A stretch of 64,000 nucleotides of DNA. It comes from Branchinecta lynchi. Its lineage: Eukaryota; Arthropoda; Branchiopoda; Anostraca; Branchinectidae. The stretch covers positions 20,044,533-20,108,532 of the forward strand of contig JAKZAP010000001.1 of assembly GCA_023053575.1 (NCBI GenBank). Reading direction: 5' to 3'. How positions within the stretch are numbered: the first letter of the stretch is position 1; the number at the start of each line of letters is the position of its first letter. Positions 55,558 through 64,000 of the stretch are shown piece by piece. The position numbers were made by a program, and so were the translations under genes. The notes under the pieces were generated by a model. That model was not told the DNA's origin. It saw nothing but the letters and a program-made list of their open reading frames with translations, and did not search any database.

Positions 55558-55600
55558 CAGGGGCGTAGCTAGCGAAAATTCGAGGGGGGGGGGCTGGGCG
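55558..55600 (+). mobile_element. CAGGGGCGTAGCTAGC terminal fragment
   Basis: A hAT-like terminus followed by a G-run. The opposite end is not seen. Confidence 0.4.
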
Positions 55601-55664
55601 CCTGTTGGCACCCATTTCAGCTTTTCTTCTGTTTTAATCGTAACATTATGCATAACACTTCATC

Positions 55665-56700
55665 CATAATGAATGAATGAATGAATATATTTAATAGCCA
55701 ATTGGCCGTACAAAATACATGAGTTACAATACACTTTACATCACTCAATACTTATCTTTATTTAACTAATACACTCTTTAAGAACTGGCATATTTTAAGT
55801 ATCTTAGCTTTATTTTTTGTTTCAAGAATATCGGGGAACTTGATAGTATACCCATTAAGAAAGTGTCTCCTGAGGTCTGGGAGTTGCTCGCATTCAACCA
55901 GAAAATGGCCCTCTTCCTCTGTATTAAAACACTATTTGGGATCTTAAAATCCCAATTATTCCGACCACGTGCTGGCAGGCAGTTCGCTCGTAGCTGAAAC
56001 CACAGGCGCAGGCTCTTCGCCGGTAGGTATAGCTTGAAGTAAAATTCCATTCCGAAAATCTGCTTGTAGCATTTTAATGTATCTGCATTTTGTGTCCGTT
56101 CGTACCAAGCCTGAACCTCTTGTTCTTCTAACACTCTTGTGAATTCACGTATGAAGCTGGTCGGGTCTCCTTCCGGCCCTCTTCCTTCATTCCATATGTA
56201 CGAAAGACCTGCATTATCTAAAAGTTTTTTAACTTGGAGCGGCCATGGATTTCGCTTTTTCGTCGATAGTGCTTCCAGGTAAGCTTGCTTAAGCAGTCTC
56301 TTCTCTGGTAAAGATTTAACTTTTGCCCAGAACCTTATTATTTGGGTTAATCTATGTTTCCTTAGGGAAAAAAGTCCCAGATCCCCTTTTACTGCCTGGC
56401 TGTGGGTCGTCTGGTGTAAAACAATAAGTCTCTTGAAATACTGAAGCTGTATTGCCTCTAGTTGGGGGGCAGTTTCAAATCCCCAAAGCTCTGCACCGTA
56501 GTGAATTGTTGGCGTCACTTTCGACATGAAAATCTGTTTATGAATTTGTATGTGCTTAATTCCTGATAGCGTCCCGTTACGAAGTATTGCGCTTGTCACT
56601 CCTCTTCCCCTATTTCCCATCTCTTTTACATGGTATTTCCATCCTCCTACTTCTGAAAAAATTATCCCCAGATATTTAAAGCTAGGCTTTGTAGACACTT
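55665..56700 (-). mobile_element. LINE, 5'-truncated, RT C-terminal half, (ATTC)n tail
   Basis: On the minus strand it opens inside the reverse-transcriptase region and runs through the thumb and C-terminal zinc-knuckle-like region. An AATAAAGATAAG and a TTAAATATATTC then lead into an ATTCATTCATTC tail at 55671-55684. Its 3' half is repeated at 57916-58474 in the opposite orientation. The upstream junction near 56700 is a TTGTCATATTGTC simple repeat. Confidence 0.75.
55778..56698 (-). pseudogene. LINE reverse transcriptase C-terminal region, frameshifted
   Basis: The 306-codon frame carries FKYLGIIFSEVGGWKYHV (residues 7-24), typical of the end of the RT palm, and TPTIHYGAELWGFE (residues 62-75), typical of the thumb of CR1/Jockey/RTE-like LINEs. 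A long C-terminal domain with QLRANCLPARGRNNWDF follows. Near 55925-55945 a frameshift changes the last about 45 residues: the neighbouring frame reads NTEEEGHFLVEC, a conserved LINE C-terminal HFLxxC motif that the copy at 58108-58353 keeps in frame. The catalytic FADD-type motif and endonuclease are absent. Family membership is strong, the clade uncertain. Confidence 0.75.
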
Positions 56701-56857
56701 GCTCATGTTGTCATATTGTCATGTTGTCATATTGTCTCATATTGTCACAAAAAAACGGACGAGAACACATTTATAGTTCAAATCAGTTATACTTGTTTAA
56801 AGAAAGAGAACAAGATTAAAGGTAAAAGAGAACATCAGAGATCAAATCTGTACTCGA

Positions 56858-56980
56858 CAGTGCCCATTCGAGATTTATCGTGCTAACAGACGGACGGACG
56901 GACGGACGGATGGACAGACAGACAGACAACTTTTGCGATGTCATAGGTATAGCTCCATTTACGTTTTGGGATCCCAAAAA
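56858..56980 (+). mobile_element. family A 3' end fragment
   Basis: ATTCGAGATTTATCGTGCTA leads into a (GACG)n run, then ACTTTTGCGATGTCATAGG and ACGTTTTGGGATCCCAAAAA. The 5' part is missing. Confidence 0.7.
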
Positions 56981-56999
56981 GATGAGTCCGATACGATTC

Positions 57000-57072
57000 T
57001 CTTCAGCGATATTACGGCCCCTCTTGGCAAAGGCCCTTCTCTTCAGCGATATTTCGGCCCCTCTTGGCAAGG
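57000..57072 (+). repeat. GGCAAGGGTCC module, tandem pair
   Basis: CTCTTCAGCGATATTACGGC and CTCTTCAGCGATATTTCGGC head two adjacent units of about 48 bp that both contain CCCCTCTTGGCAA. Confidence 0.6.
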
Positions 57073-57109
57073 GTCCTTGCTGTAGATGGAAGAAACGGGC
57101 TTGCAATGA

Positions 57110-57300
57110 AATGATGATGATGACATTTTATTTAAGCACAGAAGGAAAACATTACACTGAGTTTTCAATAACGGAGTAAATGTACAAGATCAAAAAGTAA
57201 ACATAAAAAAGGGACTAATCCGGTCTAAGCAATCTTCTTCCTAGATGGAATACGGAGAAATGTTCAAGGGCAGAAATGTGGAGGTGTACGATCAGTTGAT
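57110..57300 (-). mobile_element. possible diverged LINE 3' end
   Basis: GATGATGATGACATTTTATT, GAGTTTTCAATAACGGAGTA and AATGTACAAGATC resemble, in order, the reversed UTR of the LINE at 17521-17697 with a different simple-repeat tail. No coding end is recognised. Confidence 0.35.
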
Positions 57301-57833
57301 GAAATGATGCAGTGAAAATGAATACAGTATCGTTCTTTCCAGTTACAGCTTGAACGTACAGCCAGTTACGTCGACTCGTATCTTTTCGACCGTTCTACGT
57401 CATTTTATAAACGATTCACAGTCATCTTGGCCTGAAGCAGAATCTTCATTTAGATAAGGGTTTCAGTAGCCTTAAGTCAAATTATAATGGAAAGCTATAT
57501 GTTACCAGACCCTGCTTAAGGCTAATTTTCTGAGCAGATTCGAGAAGTTGGACAAGTTCTGGAAACAGATATTCTCCTTTTAAAGGGAGAGAGGGCAAGT
57601 ACTCCCAATTACCAATACAAAGACATGAATCAGTTCGTTTTAACGACAAAGGAGACACTGTTGTTCGCCATTATCATTTATCCCCGCTGGTTTTGATAAA
57701 TTGTTTAAGTTCGAAATTGCATAAGCTTGAGTACTTAAATCAGATGTACAGCTTTTGCTATCTAATACCCACACTTGAGTTTGAGTCACCTACACATTCT
57801 AACACATTCTACTTACAGCTCCATATCGGATCG
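57301..57833. other. unannotated sequence
   Basis: No recognised gene or repeat. Confidence 0.3.
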
Positions 57834-57915
57834 ACACTGTCAGACGTTATAATTGATAACACAAGGATGCGCGGTTTCAACAGACAACACACTGGGATGT
57901 AATTTGTAGTCACGA

Positions 57916-58474
57916 GTTAAAACACTTTTAGATAATGCAGGTCTTTCGTACATATGGAATGAAGGAAGAGGGCCGGAAGGAGACCCGAACAGCTTCATAC
58001 GTGAATTCACAAGAGTGTTAGAAGAACAAGAGGTTCAGGCTTAGTACGAACGGACACAAAATTCAGATACATTAAAATACTACAAAGAAGTTAAGCAGAT
58101 TTTCGGAATGGAATTTTACTTCAAGCTATACCTACCGGCGGAGAGCCTGCGCCTGTGGTTTCAGCTACGAGCGAACTGCCTGCCAGTACGTGGTCGGAGT
58201 AATTGGGATTTTATGCTCCCAAATAGTAAGCGTAATACAGAGGAAGAGGGCCATTTTCTGGTTGAATGCGAGCAACTCTCAGACCTCAGGAGACACTTTC
58301 TTAATGGGTATACTATTAAGTTCCCCGATATTCTTGAAACAAAAAATACTTAAAATATGCCAATTCTTAAAGAGTGTATTAGTTAAATAAAGATAAGTAT
58401 TGAGTGATGTAAAGTGTAATTCATGTATTTTGTACGGCCAATTGGCTATTAAATATATTCATTCATTCATTCAT
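57916..58474 (+). mobile_element. LINE 3' fragment, second copy, (ATTC)n tail
   Basis: It matches the 3' half of the minus-strand LINE at 55665-56700 from CTTTTAGATAATGCAGGTC to the ATTCATTCATTC tail. It is 5'-truncated and inserted in the arm of a foldback element. Confidence 0.75.
58108..58353 (+). pseudogene. LINE C-terminal domain with intact HFLxxC motif
   Basis: This frame encodes FYFKLYLPAESLRLWFQLRA, then NTEEEGHFLVECEQLSDLRR, and ends at a TAA after DILETKNT. It preserves the C-terminal motif that is frameshifted in the copy at 55778-56698. Just upstream, near 58040, a TAG replaces the Trp codon of the QAWYERTQ segment. The ATG here is internal to the ancestral protein. It is a dead fragment, useful for establishing the correct C-terminal frame. 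Confidence 0.65.
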
Positions 58475-58747
58475 TATGGATGAAGTGTTATGCATAATAA
58501 CCATTGCCAGGAACAGCCGAAAAATCGCCAATAAAATATCTGCTGACTTTTTTGTTTGTCGTGATATCGGAAAAATCAACAGATGCTTTTTTGGCCTTTT
58601 TTTGGCTCTTCCTGGCAATGCTTGTTATGCATATCATTTCATGATTAAGGTTTGTCGCGACAACAGATTACATCCCAAGTGTTTTCTGTTGAAACCGTTG
58701 AAGCCTCCTTGTGTTGTCTGTTACGGAACTTCTAACAGTGCAGCCCG

Positions 58748-58782
58748 ATGGGTTGCCCACTCCTCGGCACCGGCTTTTTGAA
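58748..58782 (+). mobile_element. CCGGTGCCGG-family end fragment
   Basis: GGGTTGCCCACTCCTCGGCA and CCGGC match the terminus of the copy at 15381-15623. Nothing further of the element remains. Confidence 0.45.
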
Positions 58783-58914
58783 CCTGTTTAAAAGATCATC
58801 TTTCATCATCTTAACCCTTTCAAAACTGAATTGTTTCGTTCGTGATACAATTATGATTTTGCTATTTTTCACGAGGATTATGGCCCAGAAATGTCTGAAA
58901 CTTGTCTCAGTCAG

Positions 58915-60071
58915 TTTTTGGGATCCTATAACTTAAGTGGAGGGTTACCTATGACATCGCAAAAGTTGTCCGTCTGTCCGTCCGTCTGTCTGTCCGTATG
59001 TCAGCACGATAACTCTCGAAGGGAACGAAATATTTTGATGAAACTCGGTGTGAGGATTCATTGAGTCAAGGGAAAGATTGAGTTCGAAGATGGGCCCGAC
59101 AGCTGCATATTTAGGGGAGGGGGAGGGGTTTCAGTCTAAGGGGCGAAACAAATATTTTTTAAAAGCTAATGAGATAGTTGATTCAGGGGTAAGACGACGT
59201 GCTGAACACGAATATGAAAACCATTTTCTCGCCGGATAAGTACTTCACCCGGAATCCGGCCAAAACCAGAAAGTTTGTTGAAACTAAAAGTTTTTATCTG
59301 AAGTTGATTAGATGTCCGACTTCAGGGTAGGGAGACATGATGAATCGGAATATCAAAACAATTTTCTCGTCAGACAAGTAGATCGACCGGAATCCGGCCA
59401 AAACCGGAAAATTTGTCAAAATTAAAAGTTTAATTTAAAGTTGATTAGAGGTTCCATTTAGAGGTAAGGAGACATGCTGAATCCGAAGATGAAAATTATT
59501 TTCTCACCGGACAAGTAAATCGACCGGAATCCGGCCAAAACCATACAATTCGTTAAAAGTAAAAGTTGTATATGAATTTCATTAAGTGTTTGATTTACAG
59601 GTAAGAAGACATGCTGAATTCATGTATGACGATCATTTTCTACCTGGACACATAGTTCGCCACGAATCCGGCTGAAATCGGATTTTTTTTGAAAAGCTGA
59701 AGTTTTATTTGAAGTTGATTACAGGTTCGACATAGGGGTAAAAGGTCGCTGAATCCGTTTTTGAACTTCAATCTTTTGCAAGACAAGTAGTTCGCCCGGA
59801 ATCCGGCTGAAACCGGAAATTTGGCAGAAGTAAGGCAGGAACTTTCGTCGGAGTAGATATGACGCAGGCTATAGGGGTAAACACACATGCTTAATCCATA
59901 TTTGAACTTGGTCTTCTTAGATGATTATCATTTGCCTTAATCTGTTTCTGAAATTGATTACTAAAGTGCTCAAGGCCTAGTGCTAAAGTGCGAAGATTGG
60001 ACCTCGATAAGACCCGATTGTCTGGATCAAATATTCAATTTTTGGGATCCCATCGAAACCTTTGGTCTTGT
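58915..60071 (-). mobile_element. family A minisatellite element, complete copy
   Basis: It starts TTTTTGGGATCCTATAAC, then a (GTCC)n run at about 58970-59000 and six to seven 137-bp units (GAATCCGGCCAAAACC), and ends GATCCCATCGAAACC followed by TTTGGTCTTG. Confidence 0.78.
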
Positions 60072-60274
60072 TTTTTTTTTCTTCTTAGTAAATCAGAGGT
60101 CTGTCAAATCGCGGGTCTAGGTAGTAAAGGTAGAAATGTCGCTTCGGTCATTTGACACACTGCGGAACGACAGCACCAATATACTCCAGTTGAATGATTT
60201 TACTCATCATTACAAAAATGAAAAAAAGCAAGCAAATACAACACTACTGACGGTGAAATCTATTGAAGCAGAAT

Positions 60275-60995
60275 AGAACAGAATAGAATAGAATTTTATT
60301 TTTCAAAAGTATCTGTCACAGCGTTACCGCCGAATTTGACCTTTTCGTCATACAAAATGAGGAATCACATAACACTTTGTCACGAAGGTAAAAAAAAACA
60401 CTAAAATGGACTAACTTATCGGTTATTGTACAACTCAACAAATGCTGGAACAAAACTCCTTCTATATCTTTCGTGAAGAGGGGCCACAGGGGCTAGTTTG
60501 GGGATTTTCTGGGATTTCTCTCGCTGGGGTCTAGTACGTACAGGAGAATGGGGGGGTGGGAGAATATAGCGTAATCGGGGAACAGATAGGGTTTTGATAC
60601 CGAAATCGATGCTAAGGCGAGTTCGTCTCTCTTCCAGGGTAGCGAGTCTGAACCTTTTTAGTAGGTAACTGTAGGGCACTTTACCCTCCCCGTTAATAAT
60701 CATGAGGGCCCTTTTTTGAATGTTCTCGATACGGTATGTGTGTTCTGAAGAGAGCCCGAAGTGCCAGACAGGACAAGCGTATTCAAGAATAGGTCTGATA
60801 AAACTAACGTAAATTTGAAGGAGGTCTTTAGGAGGGCAAGAAAATTTTATAAGTAGTTTCAAAACGACAATACAGGGGGAGGCTTGTTTTAAAATATTTT
60901 TGATGCAGTTTCGGTTCTTGTCCATAGTGGTGTGAAACGGCAAAGTAGTAACGTAGCTGTAAAAAAATGTACTGAGAAAAGCATGTTTGCCCACA
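60275..60995 (-). mobile_element. LINE, 5'-truncated, distinct family, (TTCTA)n tail
   Basis: The minus strand carries the C-terminal part of a reverse transcriptase, then about 120 bases of UTR ending AAAAATAAAATTCTATTCTA and a TTCTA/TTCTG tail. Sequence and tail differ from the 55.7-kb LINE, so this is a second family. Confidence 0.72.
60416..60994 (-). pseudogene. LINE reverse transcriptase C-terminus (CR1/L2/Jockey-like)
   Basis: From about residue 25 the frame carries CPPKDLLQIYVSFIRPILEY followed by ACPVW (thumb region), IENIQKRALMIINGEG, LATLEERRTRLSIDFGIKTL, and the C-terminal YRRSFVPAFVELYN. These are conserved, in this order, in CR1/L2/Jockey-class LINEs. The N-terminal 24 residues probably come from flanking sequence, so the ATG is not genuine. 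RT catalytic motifs and endonuclease are absent. The terminal part is intact, which suggests a fairly young copy. Clade not resolved. Confidence 0.75.
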
Positions 60996-61251
60996 TTTCC
61001 TTAGAGTCACAGCCAGGGGCGTCCCGATATCTTCCTGATAAGAGGGGGGGGGGGGGGTGCAGCTTCGGAATTTTACCGAAACTTTTTGAAGCTTTACCGG
61101 AATTTTTGTCAGGCTTTTACCGGAAAGTCTTCTAATGACCACCTCTGTAGAAACTCTAGAATTGTTCAAACTCTGTTGTGTTCTGACTTCTATTATGTGT
61201 TAGAAACAACACAAAATAGGCTCAGTAAAGCTTTACTGACAAGGCAGCTTA
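60996..61251. other. flank with CAGGGGCGTCCCGAT end fragment
   Basis: AGCCAGGGGCGTCCCGATA followed by a G-run at about 61015-61058 is another hAT-like terminal fragment. The rest is unrecognised. Confidence 0.35.
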
Positions 61252-62185
61252 TTTTTGGGATCCCAGAACGTAAGTAGAGGGATAGCTACGACATCGCAAA
61301 AGTTGTCCGTCTGTCCGTCCGTCTGTCAGCACGATAAATCTCGAAGGAAATGAGATATTTGGATGGAACTTGCTGTGAGGATTCTTTGGGTTACTGGTAA
61401 GGTCGAGTTAGTAGATAGGCTCTGTAACCCTATGTTTAGGGGTGAGGAAGGGGGTTCAAATTAAGGGACAAACAAAATAATTTTTAAAAGCTATTGAGAT
61501 AGTTGATTTAGGGGTAAGGATCCATGCTGAGTCCGAATATGAAAGTTATTCTCTTGCCGGACAAGTAGTTCACCCGGAATTCGGCAAAAACCGGACACAA
61601 AATTTGTCGACCAATTTTCGGTAGTAGTCCCTACCCCTTTCTTCTCAAACCTGTATAGCTCTGCACGTTGGATGACGACATTAATTTGTTTATTCTATGG
61701 ACGTCGGAGAGATCTAGTGTAGTCGAAGGTCGAAGGGGTTGATATATAATGTTCGAACGAGGAAATATGTTGTTCAATGAGGATTTACTGGTAAAGTATA
61801 GCTCAAGTTCGTAGATGGTCCTTTAGTCCTATCTTTAGAGGCAGAGGAGGGTATCGAATTTACGGTAAAAACATGTTAAGCTAATAAGATATTCATTGAG
61901 GGTAAGGAGGTCCGCTGAATCCATATTTAAACTAAGTTTTCTTGCTGGACAAATGGTTCATCACGAATTCGGCTGAAGCTGGAAATTTGGTTGAAGCTCA
62001 AAGTTGTTTCTGAAATCGATTAGAGGTTCGGTATCCGGGCAAGGAGACACGCGGAATCCATTTCTGAACTTTATTTAACAGTAAAAATATTCAAGGAATC
62101 TGACGAAGACTGAACGGCGAAGACATGACCCAATTGTTGAATCAAATGTTAGATTTTCAGGATCCCATCGAAACCTTTGGTCTTA
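61252..62185 (-). mobile_element. family A element, rearranged copy
   Basis: It starts TTTTTGGGATCCCAGAACG, then a microsatellite. After one 137-bp unit the sequence changes near 61590 to AAAATTTGTCGACCAATTTT, which belongs to the second subtype, and it ends GATCCCATCGAAACC followed by TTTGGTCTTA. It may be a recombinant or a deletion derivative. Confidence 0.62.
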
Positions 62186-62334
62186 TTCCTTTTGATATTT
62201 GATTACTGAAATATTTTGAATACATCTGAGGGATTTTGTAATAACGTTCAGAACGTGCGCTGCTTGCATGGCAAACCAAAATTCATCCGGACGCTGAGAA
62301 TTGCGTAAGGTGACTGGAATCATATCTGATAGTG

Positions 62335-62510
62335 CTCAGGATGGAAAAACGAACTTGTGGGACAACGAACTTGTTGGTTTTCCCAGAAGTTAATTTTTCC
62401 AACTTGAGCGGTTTGAGCCAGAAGAGGACCCTTGCCAAGTAGGGCCGAAATATAGCTCTAATAAAATTCAGCTGATGGATCCGTTTTGCACTATGAAATA
62501 AGAATATGAT
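62335..62510 (-). repeat. GGCAAGGGTCC module, reversed copy
   Basis: GAAAAACGAACTTGTGGGA, AACTTGAGCGGTTTGAGCC, GAGGACCCTTGCCAAGTAGG and ATCCGTTTTGCAC reproduce in reverse the module at 27619-27797. Confidence 0.65.
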
Positions 62511-63375
62511 TTTAGGACATGTCTTGCAATGAATCTGATATTTATATTTGATTTTTCGGCAATGGCTTACGTTGCTAGCTGGTGAATATTTCAAGCGTAG
62601 AGGGACACGCACATAGAGGTATGACAAATTCGAAAGAATAAGTTCACTCTATGAAATCGACTATCCCTGGATGACGGAGAAACGAAGTACTGCATTTTTA
62701 TCGGGTTTTCAGGAATATTTAAGTGAATAAGTAATATGTTGCTGGACTTGTTGAACCTTAGACCTATTCGGTCAAACTTTAAGATTGTCAGTTAACTAGA
62801 TCGGTTTCAAATGCAATTACTAACAGATGCAGGTCAGTCCATGTTGAACGCGAAGTGACCTTAACCAACACTCATCTTGCTAAAATGTCTTTCCCCTTTT
62901 CCAGGTAACAGGGGTTGTCTTGGCCAGCTTGAAAGCTTTCATACTTAAGAAAACAATCAATTCTTTCAATTCACGAAAAATTTCGAATATTTTCTTTTTG
63001 TTTGTTTCGAGGCTCTTCTTGCGACTTAGTCGGAACAAGGCTAACTCGTCTTTGAACTCTTCTGGGCTTGTCACCAGTGATGAGTCGAGAAAGCTGTCGA
63101 AACTGGAGTAGACGGTACCGTGAAACTATTCCTGGAATAGTATTTGTAGTTGGAAATGATGGATTTCAGTAGGTTGCCTAATTCTTGAAAGCTACAAAAT
63201 TTAGGAGATTACCCGAATCACCCAAGAATGTTCCGGTACTCTATGTTGTCTGTCTGCAAGAATCACTCTGGTAAGTTGTGTGCTGGGGTCATCCTGGTAA
63301 GCTGTAAGTCTGTACTTATCAGGTAAGCAACAAAATTCCGAGGGGTCGACGACTCTCCCGGAATGGTGTACATGT
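62511..63375. other. unannotated sequence
   Basis: No recognised gene. Mirror frames on both strands at 62880-63111 have no domain. Confidence 0.35.
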
Positions 63376-63377
63376 CC

Positions 63378-63655
63378 CGAAGGAATAATCCGGAATGGTC
63401 AGGAATAATCCGGAATAATCCGGAATGGTTAGGAATAATCCGGAATGGTTAGGAATAATCCGGAATAGTTAGGAATAATCCGGAATGGTTAGGAATAATC
63501 CGGAATGGTCAGGAATAATCCGGAATAGTCAGGAATAATCCGGAATAGTCAGGAATAATCCGGAATGGTCAGGAATAATCCGGAATGGTCAGGAATAATC
63601 CGGAACGGTTAGGAATAATCCGGAATGGTTAGGAATAATAAGGAATGGTCTGTAA
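63378..63655 (+). repeat. 20-bp tandem array, about 14 units
   Basis: GGAATAATCCGGAATGGTCA and its T/C variants repeat head to tail with a 20-bp period. One unit is shortened near 63407. Each unit contains the quasi-palindrome GGAATAATCCGG. Confidence 0.9.
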
Positions 63656-64000
63656 TTTTTCGGACTTTCCTCATCCAAAATATCATTTGACAACAGCGGT
63701 CTTCGGTATTCGTGACTTTCAAGAAAGACGAAGGTGTTGATGCATGCCGCCTAAAAAGATAAAGGACGTGCACGAAGAGTGTCATATTACAGTGGAGACC
63801 AAACCTCTTTTCCGGTTGTCTCTGCAATAAGTAATGGTTATTTATCTCAATAAGCAATGGAGATTTATCATGCAAATGGTTCCCCTATCTTGCAATGTTA
63901 AACAGCACTATAGAGCCGGCAGATGACTCAAAATGCCCTTGTTGGAAGGCAGTTATCGCGCACCGGAAACCTATTATCACTCACACAAAAATACAGTAGG
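63656..64000. other. unannotated window end
   Basis: A minus-strand frame (63609-63875) begins in this stretch and ends in the 20-bp array. No domain is recognised. Confidence 0.3.

Larger units (their letters stand above)
57834..58740. mobile_element. CACTGTCAGAAGTT foldback element, copy 2, with nested LINE
   Basis: The left arm starts CACTGTCAGACGTTATAATT and the right arm ends AACTTCTAACAGTG. Inverted blocks GGTTTCAACAGACAACAC, GGGATGTAAT and CATTGCCAGGAACAGCC (about 58504) match the right side (about 58600-58720). A LINE fragment (57916-58474) splits the left arm. No target duplication is readable. Confidence 0.6.

Noticed and set aside
63378..63655. CRISPR-like short repeats
   Set aside because: The 20-bp units are contiguous with no spacers, so this is a simple minisatellite.

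Overview
The window looks like repeat-dense nuclear DNA of an invertebrate animal. The evidence is fragments of animal-type non-LTR retrotransposons with AATAAA signals and simple-repeat tails, hAT-type miniature elements with 8-bp target duplications, an 8.6-kb satellite array, and no bacterial gene organisation. The species cannot be named from the sequence. I recognise no host gene. The only host-like coding candidate is a possible terminal exon near 7.36-7.6 kb, held at low confidence.

Layout. 0-12 kb: scattered short elements (a CCGGTGCCGG family, an AGCGTGTTC family with 5-bp target duplications, hairpins, a G/C-run hAT MITE) and the first complete copy of a minisatellite-bearing element, family A (5.86-7.06 kb). 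11.7-18.5 kb: three more A copies, one split by a 379-bp hAT MITE. 18.8-23 kb: family B elements, one inserted inside an A copy. 23-29 kb: further A copies, two of them joined head to tail, plus a LINE end and a repeated GGCCCTTCTTGGCAAGGG module. 30.5-39.1 kb: about 53 copies of a 161-bp satellite with two levels of higher-order duplication. 39-46 kb: mostly unrecognised sequence with short repeats. 46.5-53 kb: another A copy, family C minisatellite blocks, a decayed ~93-bp tandem array and a 700-bp foldback hAT-like element. 53.3-55.5 kb: a B copy. 55.6-61 kb: three LINE reverse-transcriptase C-terminal fragments. 58.9-62.2 kb: two more A copies. 63.4-63.65 kb: a 20-bp tandem array.

Two points stand out. 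First, families A and B differ in sequence but share a plan: a start near ACAAG after an A-run, a short palindrome near the start that recurs at the 3' end, internal minisatellites (137 bp in A, about 430 bp in B), a GAC-rich tetranucleotide run shortly before the end, and a terminal hairpin followed by A's. This resembles non-autonomous rolling-circle (Helentron-like) elements, but that assignment is inference. Second, the 161-bp satellite monomer contains a version of the 5' terminus of family B in reverse orientation. The left flank of the array is a minus-strand copy of B interior sequence running into the first monomer. The satellite therefore appears to have arisen by amplification of a transposon end. 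This is the most interesting observation in the window.

Most open reading frames here are by-products of low-complexity or tandem repeats. Their translations (runs of Pro or Gly, TDGR repeats) are not protein evidence. Boundaries given without target duplications are approximate, generally to about 10-50 bases.
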